Source: Planctomycetota bacterium
GTDB lineage: Bacteria > Planctomycetota > Planctomycetia > Pirellulales > Pirellulaceae
Direction: 5' to 3'
Length of the DNA: 64,000 nt
Assembly: GCA_026692865.1 (NCBI GenBank)
Contig: JAPLNI010000050.1
Span: forward strand, 146,314-210,313
Position 1 is the stretch's first letter. Every line of letters starts with the position of its first letter. Below are positions 28,006 through 37,666 of this stretch, piece after piece. The notes beneath the pieces were generated by a model. That model did not search any database. It was not told the DNA's origin and saw only the letters and a list, made by a program, of their open reading frames with translations. The position numbers and the translations under genes are program-made.

Positions 28006-31000
28006 ATGAAAATCAAAGACATTCAAATCGATGGATTCGGCGTTTGGTCCGGATTGACAGTCAACACATTGCCCGAAGGGATGACCGTTTTTTACGGACC
28101 CAACGAAGCAGGCAAAACGACATTGATGCAGTTCTTGCGAACGATGCTCTACGGGTTTACTCCCGAGCGTCGTCAACGTTACTTGCCCCCCGTCTTCGGA
28201 GGCAAACCCGGCGGAGCGATGCGTGTCACCGGACCGGGTGGTGGATATGAGATTACGCGACGCACACAAATTGATGACCCAACGATTGTCGGGTCGGTCG
28301 CAGTAACAAGCAGCGATGGCGTCACCCAAGGTCAGCACCGATTGACAACACTGCTTGGCAACATTGACGAATCAATCTTCACGAACGTTTTTGCAATTGG
28401 ACTTCGTGAGCTTCAAGAACTGAGCACGCTCGATGATACAACGGCTGCTGATGAGCTTTATAAATTATCGAGCGGACTGGATCGCGTTTCGCTGGTAGAT
28501 GTTATGCGACAGCTTAAGGGAGCACGAACTCAGATCGTTGGTCCGACTCCCGAAGAGGGCCAGATGCAGACGATGATAATGCGTCGTGAAAAACTACGCG
28601 ATGAACTGGAACATCTGACCAACAAAGGACGCCGTTGGGCAGAACTTGCGATTCAAAATAAAACGCAACGAGATGAGGTCGAGGAGCTTCGAGGTCGTAT
28701 CGAGCAATGGGAGCTGGAATCGAAAATTGTTGAGACAGCTCTCCAGGTTCGAAAGCCATGGTCTGAACGTGAGCAGCTTCGGCTGGCGGTCAAGGAGCTT
28801 GCAGCACGAACTGATATTCCAGACGACGCACGAACTCGATTGAATCGCTTGGAAACAGCTCTTGCTGAGAAGAAGCAATCGCTGGAGAAACTCAAGCTAC
28901 AGCGGCGCGAGTTACGAACCAAAGCCATGGGCCTCCCGCTTCGAAAGGGAATTCTTGCACTCTCAAGCAAGATTGATGCCGCTGCGGAACAAGCACCATG
29001 GATCGGCTCCCTGCAAAAGCAAATCTTTCAGCTCGAGTCGCAAGTCCACGCCTGTCGCGAACAATTAATCGAAGATGCAAAGCGATTGGGGCTGAACGAA
29101 GAAGACCAGCAGTCGCTGCTCAATGATAAACGCATGGCAAACATGCCGGATCTGTCGCCACAAGCGATCAGCCAGCTCGCCGGTCCCGCTCGAGAAGTCC
29201 GCGTTAATTCAATCAAACTCAAGCAAGCCAAAGAGCACGCGCACAACGACAAAAAAGAAGTCGACCGGTTGGGTGTGAAGATTGAAGAGTTTTTGACGGC
29301 ACGCGGCTTCAAAGATCTACCATCCGCAGTCGCTCATCAAAACGAATTGATCTCTGCACTTCGCCGCAACGAACAGATTGAGGAGCGTCTAGAAAAGAAT
29401 CGCAAGCATCGTAAAGAACTCGAGGAAGAGGCCTTGGAGCTTGAACGTGATCAAGCGCTCCCGATGGATCACACGCTTCTCCATCTTATGTTTGTTTCGG
29501 CGGCTGTCTTGATAGTAATCGGGCTTCTGAAAACGCTCACCGACAACTGGTTGACATTCCTTCCGGGCGACAACGGGCTTGTTTATGCGTTGCTCGGTGT
29601 TGTCTTGCTTTTCGTGAGCCTCCTAACCAAACAAGCAGACGCGAAAAACGTAAGAGGTGACCTCGCAGATTGCCTTAGCCAAATCGATGTCATCACTAGT
29701 CAAATTCGCAAGACGGAACAAGATCGCAGCGAAATACTCAAGATTCTTCCCGAGCACGCGGGATCGCTTGAGCAAAGACTGAAGGAAGCCGAACATAATC
29801 TAGGCTTGGTCGATGGGATGCTTCCAATCGCGCACAATCACGAGGCAGCATCTCAGCGTTATCATGCAGCCCGCAAACGAGGCATCGCGGCCGCAGAAGC
29901 CCTTAAGACAGCTCGCAATCAATGGCGAAAAGTTCTCGAGCAACTCGGACTTGCTTCGTCGCTCTCTCCCAAGAGCCTTCGTATGCTAGCCGAAGGATAC
30001 GAATCGTTGGTTACCGGTCGCCGCCGTTTGAAAACGCAACAAGATGAACTGGATCAGCGCCGTATCGAATTGACCACTTTGATGCAACGTATTGATGGAC
30101 TCACGCGGCAAATCTCTGTTGCCCGCGAGGGCGCTGGCGTTGAAGAAGACTTGCGAGAGATTCGCCGTGAACGACGCAGTGACAACGATTCGCGCGATCG
30201 TGACAACCGCAAAGAGACTCAACGTAATTTGAACCCTAGTGGTTCACGAGGCAGCGATTCTCTTCCCGCGTTGAATCGCGTAACATCTAATAATAGTGGT
30301 GAAGCTGTCTCTCCAGATAGCCCTGTCGCAAAGATCCAAGAGCTTTCGGCTCTCGTCGCACAGCAGCAACAATACATTACGCAAAAGAAGCAGCTTCGAT
30401 CCGAAGATGAAGAGCTCCGCAAGCGACAGAAGACCTTCCAGCGAACGATCGAAAAAATCATTCGAACGAAGAATACCCTACTCGCTGAACTGGCCGTTGA
30501 GAGTCCGGCACAACTCGATAGTCTTTTGGATACCAAGCAGCGGCACGTTAAACTGCTTGCACAAGTTGACGAGCAAGACGTTCGCATTCGCGCAATCTTG
30601 GGCGGATCAGTTTCCTACGAAGCCGTTCAACGCCTTTTAGAAGGTGGGGCTATTCAAGGCAGTTCGACTAATACAGAGCCAAATAATCTACAGCTAAGTC
30701 GCGACAAGAACACAACTAGTTCCTCGTCGCCAGTTGTCCCTACTCGCAAGCTAGTCGACTCCGGTACATCGAATGGTTTTGGAGCCGATTTGGAACGACG
30801 CTGGGATTTGATTGTTCAACGAATCCAACAAGCACAAGAACGTGTTGGGCAACTCCAGCTGCGTCAAGGCGAGACGACCCAAGAGATGAAGACACTCGCA
30901 GCCGATCGCCGGTTGGCAGAAGTAAATCTCGAGCTTGCAATGCTCGACAAACAATTGGAATTGGCTTCTGAACATTGGCGAACTTTAGCAGCAACCAGTG

Positions 31001-31911
31001 CGATGCTCGAACAAGTCTGCGATGTTTACGAAACCGAACGGCAGCCAGAAACACTTCGAGAAGCCTCCGCATTTTTAAAGCAGCTCACCGAAGGCAAGTA
31101 TCATCGTGTTTGGACACCGCTCGGGAAAAACGCACTTCAAATCGATAATGAAAAAGGTCAAAGTCTGCCTCTCGAAGTTTTGAGTCGTGGAACGCGTGAA
31201 GCGGTCTTCATAGCGCTTCGTTTGTCGCTCGCTGCCGCCTATGCTCGTCGTGGTGCGACATTGCCATTGGTCTTAGATGACGTTCTGGTGAACTTTGATA
31301 CGATTCGCGCTCAGAACGCAGCCAAAGTTTTAAGAGACTTTTCAGCGTTGGGGCATCAATCGATTATGTTTACTTGCCATGAACACATCATGCGAATGTT
31401 TCACGATATCGGCGTGCAAGTTCGAATACTTCCAGCGCACGGCGAGATCGGCGAAGCGAAGATCTACACCCCCGATCCCTCGGTTCGTTACGTTCCAGCA
31501 CCGCAACCGATCTACATTGAACCGGAACCAATCCAAGTGGCACCGGTTTATGTTGCGCCAGTTTATGAAAAGCCCGTCGAGGTTGTGATACCTGAGATTG
31601 TTCCGGAGATCGAACAAGCTCCAGTGGAGGTTGTTTACGATCGAGTGGTAGTTCCTGAGCCGATTGAAGTCATCAAAAAGCCTCGTTCGCAAAAACGTCC
31701 AAAGCGTTATGTCGAAACGAACGAAATGATCGATGTAGATCACGTTTGGTTCGATGATTCGATACCGATCGTTGAATCTGAGTTTGTTGGTAGCGAGTTG
31801 TTCGAAATGCCCAACGCCGCTTCAGCGCCTTGGATTGATGAGTCCGTTGTGCAAGACGAAGAAGCCTTGACCAACGAAGAAGCTCCCTGGTGGCGAAAGA
31901 CGTCTGTATAG
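28006..31911 (+). CDS. YhaN/SbcC-like coiled-coil ATPase with central membrane segments
   Basis: 1301 aa. The Walker A motif is FYGPNEAGKTTLM (about residues 29-41); Walker B and D-loop are LPLVLDDVLVNFD near residue 1090, preceded by an ABC-type signature region (LSRGTREAVFIALR). Between them are long heptad-rich coiled coils. In the middle (about residues 488-540) two hydrophobic segments (FVSAAVLIVIGLLKTL and VYALLGVVLLFVSLL) look like a membrane hairpin, as reported for YhaN-type proteins. After the ATPase head comes an unusual ~170-residue Pro/Val/Glu-rich tail. Role with the upstream gene: DNA-end processing or repair near the membrane, inferred from the family. Confidence 0.87.
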   Translation: MKIKDIQIDGFGVWSGLTVNTLPEGMTVFYGPNEAGKTTLMQFLRTMLYGFTPERRQRYLPPVFGGKPGGAMRVTGPGGGYEITRRTQIDDPTIVGSVAVTSSDGVTQGQHRLTTLLGNIDESIFTNVFAIGLRELQELSTLDDTTAADELYKLSSGLDRVSLVDVMRQLKGARTQIVGPTPEEGQMQTMIMRREKLRDELEHLTNKGRRWAELAIQNKTQRDEVEELRGRIEQWELESKIVETALQVRKPWSEREQLRLAVKELAARTDIPDDARTRLNRLETALAEKKQSLEKLKLQRRELRTKAMGLPLRKGILALSSKIDAAAEQAPWIGSLQKQIFQLESQVHACREQLIEDAKRLGLNEEDQQSLLNDKRMANMPDLSPQAISQLAGPAREVRVNSIKLKQAKEHAHNDKKEVDRLGVKIEEFLTARGFKDLPSAVAHQNELISALRRNEQIEERLEKNRKHRKELEEEALELERDQALPMDHTLLHLMFVSAAVLIVIGLLKTLTDNWLTFLPGDNGLVYALLGVVLLFVSLLTKQADAKNVRGDLADCLSQIDVITSQIRKTEQDRSEILKILPEHAGSLEQRLKEAEHNLGLVDGMLPIAHNHEAASQRYHAARKRGIAAAEALKTARNQWRKVLEQLGLASSLSPKSLRMLAEGYESLVTGRRRLKTQQDELDQRRIELTTLMQRIDGLTRQISVAREGAGVEEDLREIRRERRSDNDSRDRDNRKETQRNLNPSGSRGSDSLPALNRVTSNNSGEAVSPDSPVAKIQELSALVAQQQQYITQKKQLRSEDEELRKRQKTFQRTIEKIIRTKNTLLAELAVESPAQLDSLLDTKQRHVKLLAQVDEQDVRIRAILGGSVSYEAVQRLLEGGAIQGSSTNTEPNNLQLSRDKNTTSSSSPVVPTRKLVDSGTSNGFGADLERRWDLIVQRIQQAQERVGQLQLRQGETTQEMKTLAADRRLAEVNLELAMLDKQLELASEHWRTLAATSAMLEQVCDVYETERQPETLREASAFLKQLTEGKYHRVWTPLGKNALQIDNEKGQSLPLEVLSRGTREAVFIALRLSLAAAYARRGATLPLVLDDVLVNFDTIRAQNAAKVLRDFSALGHQSIMFTCHEHIMRMFHDIGVQVRILPAHGEIGEAKIYTPDPSVRYVPAPQPIYIEPEPIQVAPVYVAPVYEKPVEVVIPEIVPEIEQAPVEVVYDRVVVPEPIEVIKKPRSQKRPKRYVETNEMIDVDHVWFDDSIPIVESEFVGSELFEMPNAASAPWIDESVVQDEEALTNEEAPWWRKTSV

Positions 31912-32161
31912 CTGGTTAAGCGTTCGGAACAATGGTCCCAAACGATGTGTTCATCGCTTGAGCTAAGCCGGACGCTCTCTAGCCCTGGGCTGACGAATAA
32001 TGTGCTTCAGCCATTCGTTGAACGACCGCTTGATAAAATAATTGACTCGAGTTCCGGCTTTATTCGTGAAGCAAACGCTTGACAGTCGCTTCTGGAGATA
32101 TCGAGTACAATCATGGATGTCGGTCTTTACTCGAGCAGTCATTTCTCTAGAAGGAAACCAA

Positions 32162-33052
32162 GTGACGAAGTTTCGTACCGTCGCTGGCGTGCAAACGAAT
32201 GTTGAGTTCGCCAATTGCCAAGTTAATTTGAACCGGATGTTGGAGTGGCTTCGCGACGATCAACTCGCTGCCGCAGACCTTGTGGTATTTCCCGAGTGCA
32301 TGCTATCAGGCTATTGCTTTGAAAGCCTCGAGGAAGCAATACCACACTCGCAATCAATTCCTGGAAAAGCAACTCATGAAATTCATGAACATTGCCGTGC
32401 GACGGGCCAGCATGTCGCGTTTGGGATGCTAGAAACTGGCGAAGAAGATAACATTTATAACACATGCGTGCTCATAGGTCCTCAAGGAATTATTGCGAAG
32501 TACCGCAAAATCCATCTACCCGGATTGGGCGTCGACCGTTTTACTACCAGCGGCGGCCAGCCCTTTCAAGTTCACGAAGCGAACGAAATGCGAGTTGGCA
32601 TTCATATTTGCTACGACGGTATTTTTCCGGAATCGAGTCGAGTCATGGCTATGGATGGAGCGGACCTTCTCATCCTTCCGACAAACTGGCCACCCGGAGC
32701 TGATACTTTTGCTAAGTATATTCCTAACGCGCGGGCACTCGAGAACAACGTCTACTTCCTAGCGGTGAATCGTGTCGGAACCGAACGAGGGTTCCGCTTT
32801 ATCGGTCAAAGCCGGCTTTGCGACACGAATGGAAATGTTATCTCCGAAGGACCGGCTACGCCTAGCATCAGCCCCGCCATAAACAGTCCATCCGGATCGC
32901 GAGACCACGAGGCGGTCATCATCGGAACAATCGATTTGGAAAGAGCACGCAATAAATGTCTCGTTCGTGTTCCCGGCCAGCACGTTATCGATCGATGGGC
33001 CGATCGACATCCTGAACATTACACCCGAATCCTAGAACCGCCAACCTCCTAA
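32162..33052 (+). CDS. Nitrilase-superfamily carbon-nitrogen hydrolase
   Basis: C-N hydrolase of about 296 aa with the complete E-K-C triad: E45 (VFPECMLSGY), K116 (YRKIHLPG) and C150 (HICYDGIFPE). Such enzymes cleave amides or nitriles; the substrate cannot be read from sequence, though the LPG and ICYD-G-FPE motifs suit an amidase branch. I start at the GTG at 32162, with AAGGA 6 bases upstream; an in-frame TTG at 32042 and an ATG at 32117 would only add unmatched residues. It stands alone between the YhaN-like gene and a repeat-rich spacer. No signal peptide, so cytoplasmic. Confidence 0.88.
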   Translation: MTKFRTVAGVQTNVEFANCQVNLNRMLEWLRDDQLAAADLVVFPECMLSGYCFESLEEAIPHSQSIPGKATHEIHEHCRATGQHVAFGMLETGEEDNIYNTCVLIGPQGIIAKYRKIHLPGLGVDRFTTSGGQPFQVHEANEMRVGIHICYDGIFPESSRVMAMDGADLLILPTNWPPGADTFAKYIPNARALENNVYFLAVNRVGTERGFRFIGQSRLCDTNGNVISEGPATPSISPAINSPSGSRDHEAVIIGTIDLERARNKCLVRVPGQHVIDRWADRHPEHYTRILEPPTS

Positions 33053-33277
33053 ACCTAAGCTCACAACTCCCCACTCCCGATGCAACGAATCAGGGGTAGT
33101 CACACGTGAGTTGCTCAACCGGCAATGCCGCTCTTGAAAGGCTCTCGCCTCGTTTTGCCAAGAGCCATTTCACAAACGTCAGATATTTAATCGCTAGCTG
33201 AGGCAGAAGCCTCAGGATGGATGAGTTCCAGGCCGAGCCATAACCGGGTTGTGAAAACTGATTCTACGGTATTCGGC

Positions 33278-33430
33278 ACTAGTGCTTTGTCCAGATTCAA
33301 AACTGGAGTTCGGACTCGTAGCAGATGTCGTAAGACATCTGAAGACCCCAGATTTTGCTATTCTTTCTCGCGACGTCGGAATTCTTACGAATTCCGCTAC
33401 CCAAAAATCTAATCTGGACGGAACACTAGT
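33278..33430. repeat. Best copy of the two-palindrome element (family 2, copy B), with terminal inverted repeats
   Basis: Within the 677-base gene-free spacer 33053-33729. The core has CAGATGTCGTAAGACATCTG (33322-33341) and, about 37 bases on, GGAATTCTTACGAATTCC (33378-33395), each a hairpin with a TTAC or GTAA loop. The outer ends 33278-33297 and 33411-33430 are inverted repeats matching at 17 of 20 positions, both ending in the palindrome ACTAGT. The whole 153-bp unit looks like a small non-autonomous mobile element. Elsewhere in the spacer I see only a weak hairpin (GGCTCT/AGAGCC, 33140-33166) that may end the nitrilase transcript. Confidence 0.8.
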
Positions 33431-33729
33431 CTCGGATGCTAGCTGTAAAATTATGGCAAACCGATATTCGTGGCCAGCCTCATCGGTTTATACTCATAAA
33501 CACATTAAGCCCTGGACGGCGATTTCTTTGCGTATCAAAAGTGCTTGGAAAAAATCTTCTGCAATATGAATTTCTCGCGAGTTTTTGCTCGAAATTCGGT
33601 GTCTCTCGATAAGATCTGACGTGAATCAGTTTCTAGACTTGCGAGCCATTCGATAGCCGCCAGTTATTCGGAAGAATTGAGCGTCGGAAAGACCTGAGTG
33701 TCTCTTAAATAGCAAATTGGAACTAATCG

Positions 33730-35031
33730 ATGAAGACGTTTGTCTTGTCATTACTGGCGATTGTATTTCTGGCCTCTTCGGAAACGCTCTCAGAATCCAA
33801 AGAAGACAATCTTCGATGGTACAAAGGGAACTTACACACACATACACTGTGGAGCGATGGAGACGATTTCCCAGAAATGGTGGCGGATTGGTACGAATCA
33901 CACGGCTACAATTTCCTTGCGATTTCTGACCATAACGTTCTCAGCATTGGTGATCGCTGGATGAACATTAAAGACATCGATAAAAGGAGCGGCGCGAAGG
34001 CTTTCCAAAGATACACCGATCGATTTGGTTCTCCATGGGTTGAGACGCGGGGTGATCGAGATGCAGGTACTTTCGAAGTTCGCTTGAAGCCCCTCGACGC
34101 GATCCGTCCGCTCGTTGAACGCAGCGGACAATTCTTGATGATTCCTTCGGAGGAGATCACAGAAAAAGGTGTCCATATCAACGCGACCAACATAGGCGAA
34201 GCCATTCCCCCCCAAAGCGGCAAAAGCATCGTAGAAACGATTCAAAACACACTTAAAGCCATCGATGAACAGTCGAAAAGATTAGGCCGCGACATCATTC
34301 CGCATCTTAATCATCCCAACCGTGGAGACAAAGGTATCTCAGCCGAGGAGCTCGCCGCTTTAGTTCAAGATGAATTTTTTGAAGTGTTTAATGGTGTGGA
34401 AGGTGATGGGGATCTTGGAAGCGCAAGACGTCATAGCCTAGAAATGCTTTGGGATATCACCAGCACCCTAAGGCTTTCGGAGTTTGGTGCACCACCTTTG
34501 TTCGGTTTAGCGACAGATGATTCGCACAACTATCATGGACAACAGAAAGCGTCACCTGGGCGAGGCTGGATTATGCTTCGAGCCAAAGAACTCACTACCG
34601 AGGCAATCATTGCAGCCATGCGACGAGGTGATTTTTACAGTTCCACAGGTGTCACGCTTCACGACGTTCAATTCGACAAACTCAAGAAAGTCTACACTAT
34701 AAATATCGAGCCCAAAGGCGGTGTTGAATACACAACCACATTCATCGGATCCCGGCGCAATTTTGACAAGACTTCACAGCCACGAATAGACCCAGAGTCA
34801 GGTAAGCCTATCGAAAGAACTCGTGATTACTCAAAAGATGTCGGAATGGCATTTTTTCAAACCAAAGGCAACGTCGCTCAGTATCGATTGACCGGCGATG
34901 AACTGTATGTTCGAGCAGTCGTTACCAGTTCAGAGAAAACATCCAATCCGACGACAGAAAGCATGCTGCAAAAGGCTTGGACGCAACCAGTTGGATGGGA
35001 TTTAGAATCCAATGATGCGAAACCCAAATAA
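33730..35031 (+). CDS. Secreted PHP-domain metal-dependent phosphoesterase-like protein
   Basis: A signal peptide (MKTFVLSLLAIVFLASSETLS) precedes a PHP fold. Motif I is GNLHTHTLWSDGDD (H-x-H plus Asp) and motif II FLAISDHNV. Later metal ligands are probably in IPSEEIT, PHLNHPNRG and FGLATDDSHNYHG. PHP domains bind a trinuclear metal site and hydrolyse phosphoesters; this exported form is common in planctomycetes and its substrate is unknown. 433 aa. An isolated gene, with no co-directional partner close by. Confidence 0.85.
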   Translation: MKTFVLSLLAIVFLASSETLSESKEDNLRWYKGNLHTHTLWSDGDDFPEMVADWYESHGYNFLAISDHNVLSIGDRWMNIKDIDKRSGAKAFQRYTDRFGSPWVETRGDRDAGTFEVRLKPLDAIRPLVERSGQFLMIPSEEITEKGVHINATNIGEAIPPQSGKSIVETIQNTLKAIDEQSKRLGRDIIPHLNHPNRGDKGISAEELAALVQDEFFEVFNGVEGDGDLGSARRHSLEMLWDITSTLRLSEFGAPPLFGLATDDSHNYHGQQKASPGRGWIMLRAKELTTEAIIAAMRRGDFYSSTGVTLHDVQFDKLKKVYTINIEPKGGVEYTTTFIGSRRNFDKTSQPRIDPESGKPIERTRDYSKDVGMAFFQTKGNVAQYRLTGDELYVRAVVTSSEKTSNPTTESMLQKAWTQPVGWDLESNDAKPK

Positions 35032-35179
35032 GACACAATCGAAGCAAGCATTAAGAGTTGATCAAACAACGAGAAACAAAGAGAAACGTCGTACCATCTG
35101 CCTTCATTCGTTTCATTCACCGTCAAAACTGCTCTTTAATATTCAGTGCCGATTCGGAATCGAGGTTCCTATTTGGATC

Positions 35180-35965
35180 TTATGTCTGCTTGGGCACATA
35201 TTCACGCAAATCGATTTGATAGAAGATTTGCAATAGCTCGTAGACGGTTGGGTGGTATTCGGCCAAGAGGTGTGGTTGCTGGAAATACAGTTCGCTTGAT
35301 ACGGCAAAGAATTCGCTTGGCTCGCTGAGTCCATAGTCGCCGATCAAAACTCGATAGCCATCAGCCACGATAGCCCGAGCCGCTTGTAGTTCAGCCTTCA
35401 TTGACTCCCACCATTTCACCTCGTCAACATTGTGTGGCAAGGGCGGCAAGCCATCGGCAGAGGGACCGTTGATCAGATCAAGCTGATGAGCAAATTCGTG
35501 AATGACCAAGTTATGCCCATCGTTGGCATCGCGTGCGCCCAGTTGCACGTCGTTCCAGTTCAAGATAACCGGCTTGCGATAGCCGGTCTCTCCAGCACGA
35601 ACACTTTCGCCTTCGATTCCGACCGTGTATCCGCCCAGCAAAACGGGTGAGTCGCGAGCCACATAGGGTCGTGGATAAATGAGCACCGTCGCGGTCTTGT
35701 CGAAATGCCAATCTGGATATCCCACCACCATCAATCCAGCCTGAGCGGAAACCTTCCATTGCATCTCTTTGGAAACGCTCAGACCATCACAACCCTCCCA
35801 AAACTTGTCGAAAATCAGCAGTCGAGCCCATCGAATCAATTGCTCTTGAAGATTCGGCGGCAAGTAGGTGGCCTGCCAAAGCGAATGCTTAAGCATCGTC
35901 AAATCGCTTTGGCTAATACTAAGCCTTTTAAGTTTTGAACGCCGCCAACGGCTGATGAAGCCCAT
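35180..35965 (-). CDS. mtfA: MtfA-like zinc peptidase (M90 family)
   Basis: 261 aa. The gluzincin motif is H156-E157-x-x-H160 (VIHEFAHQLD), with the downstream glutamate probably in SEPSEFFAVSSELYF. The overall order (LNWNDV...ANDGHNLVIHEFAHQLD...PHLLAEYHPTVYELLQIFYQ) matches MtfA, which in E. coli processes or binds the glucose repressor Mlc. No Mlc homologue is seen in this window, so the physiological link does not carry over. Cytoplasmic: no signal peptide. Confidence 0.9.
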   Translation of the reverse strand: MGFISRWRRSKLKRLSISQSDLTMLKHSLWQATYLPPNLQEQLIRWARLLIFDKFWEGCDGLSVSKEMQWKVSAQAGLMVVGYPDWHFDKTATVLIYPRPYVARDSPVLLGGYTVGIEGESVRAGETGYRKPVILNWNDVQLGARDANDGHNLVIHEFAHQLDLINGPSADGLPPLPHNVDEVKWWESMKAELQAARAIVADGYRVLIGDYGLSEPSEFFAVSSELYFQQPHLLAEYHPTVYELLQIFYQIDLREYVPKQT

Positions 35966-36158
35966 ATGTAGTTTGAATTATGAAAATTCGGTTTTATTTT
36001 GGGTTTAGGCCGCGCATTAGCGGAAAGAAAATGTCTATTGGGGGCAGATCGGTAATTAGCAGATCGGTAATTAGTAGTTTGTTTTCCAAATTTTATATGT
36101 GGTCTTGGTAGCGTTGCATCTCGCTCGTGAGCGTTTTTCATCCATGCAGAGCCATTAT

Positions 36159-37316
36159 TTAACGTTTGCTAGCCATCGATTGGAAAAGTTCATATCGGGC
36201 TTGCATTTCGGCAATGCTATCGCCACCAAATTTCTCTACTAACGCACTTGCTAGTTCGAATGCAACTACGCTCTCGACAATGATTGCCGCCGCCGAAACA
36301 GCACACACATCCGAGCGTTCGTAATTGGCCCGGTGCGGTTCTTTATCTTCCATACGGATTGAATCGAGCGGTTTACGAAGCGTGCTAATTGGTTTTTTTC
36401 CGGCTCGAATGATTAGCGATTGGCCGTTCGTCATTCCGCCCTCGAGCCCGCCAGCGTTGTTGGTCGGACGCGTGTAACCCAGGGAGTGCGTGCCGGCTTG
36501 GCTGGCGTCGTAGCCGATCGGGTCGTGAACTTCGGATCCGCGTCGGACGGCTGCTTCGAACCCCATGCCGATCTCAACTCCTTTGATTGCTTGTACAGCC
36601 ATGACTGCTTGCGCGAGTTTGCCATCTAATTTTCGATCCCACTGAGCGTGCGTACCGAGCCCAAACGGGAGGCCGTCTACTCGTACCTCGACAATTCCGC
36701 CGAGAGTGTCACCTTCGTCGGCCATTTGGTCGATATAGGCTTCGATTGCTTTATCTTGGGCTGGGTTCAGCGAGTAAATACTGCTCGAATCGCGAGTTTC
36801 ACGCAGGTCGGGAATCGATCGTAAAAGTGGATTAGAGGCTTGGTCGTGTACGATCGCGTGACCGCCAAGGTTAACCACGTATCCGAGTGTTTCAATTCCA
36901 AAAAGCCTCAGGAGTTGGCGAGCAAGTGAACCGGCAGCAACGCGAACGGTCGTTTCACGAGCACTTGAGCGTTCGAGCACGCCACGAATACTACCGAGGT
37001 ACTTCACTGCTCCAGTGAGATCTGCATGGCCGGGACGTGGGCGTTCAAGTTCCTTTAATCGCTCGAGCTTGTAATCGCGATTAATTACTTGAAGTGCGAT
37101 CGGCGATCCAATGGACTTACCCTGCCATATGCCGGTCAGCACATCCACTTCGTCCGTTTCGAGCTTCTGACGGCCACCACGCCCATAGCCACCCTGGCGA
37201 AGTCTCAAGTCGCGATTGATCCAGGCCGTATCGATGTCCATCCCGGCAGGGAAGCCATCAATGAGAGCCAAAAGCGCTTTTCCGTGTGATTCTCCAGCGG
37301 TCCAGTAACGCAGCAT
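36159..37316 (-). CDS. aroC: Chorismate synthase
   Basis: Last step of the shikimate pathway: anti-elimination of phosphate from EPSP to give chorismate, needing reduced FMN. Family signatures are complete: the N-terminal RYWTAGESHGKALLALIDG, RPRPGHADLTGAVKY, RSSARETTVRVAAGSLARQ, GGLEGGMTNGQSLIIRAG and the C-terminal ERSDVCAVSAAAIIVESVVA. Length 385 aa is normal. It is unlinked to the DAHP synthase gene at 60439, the first step of the same pathway, so aro genes are dispersed. Confidence 0.97.
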   Translation of the reverse strand: MLRYWTAGESHGKALLALIDGFPAGMDIDTAWINRDLRLRQGGYGRGGRQKLETDEVDVLTGIWQGKSIGSPIALQVINRDYKLERLKELERPRPGHADLTGAVKYLGSIRGVLERSSARETTVRVAAGSLARQLLRLFGIETLGYVVNLGGHAIVHDQASNPLLRSIPDLRETRDSSSIYSLNPAQDKAIEAYIDQMADEGDTLGGIVEVRVDGLPFGLGTHAQWDRKLDGKLAQAVMAVQAIKGVEIGMGFEAAVRRGSEVHDPIGYDASQAGTHSLGYTRPTNNAGGLEGGMTNGQSLIIRAGKKPISTLRKPLDSIRMEDKEPHRANYERSDVCAVSAAAIIVESVVAFELASALVEKFGGDSIAEMQARYELFQSMASKR

Positions 37317-37666
37317 TCGAGTTTAATTTTCCAAGGTAAGTGACCCGAAACAAGAGATCTCGGACTCATGTTTAGTCTAGTTGCAGCGTCCACTTTGCGA
37401 CAGTCTTACTTCTGGCCCGAAACCAAAGATTCGTTTTCTATGAATCGATCAAGCGGGTGGGTTGATGAAGCCTAAGCCGATGGCGCTAGCCACGGGTTTC
37501 GATTTTGCCGCATCGCTATTCCATGAGTAAACCTATTTTCGAGGTTTGGCTCAAGAATGATTCGCGTATGGTCCGAATTCAATCAATTGGCGAGACCAAT
37601 CGCTGTGACGTTTAGGTATTCGCAAGTCTCGGAGAGATTTGTTTTCGTGTAGGGAAGCTAGCCAAA
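37317..37666. repeat. Divergent spacer with short GCTAGCC element (family 3)
   Basis: The 350-base gap between aroC and the FliN-like gene. At 37474-37497 it carries AAGCCGATGGCGCTAGCCAC followed by GGGT, the short element also found at 38807-38832 (reverse), 47660-47680, 63482-63505 and in tandem at 59921-60151. No gene or clear promoter motif is seen in the rest. Confidence 0.7.
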
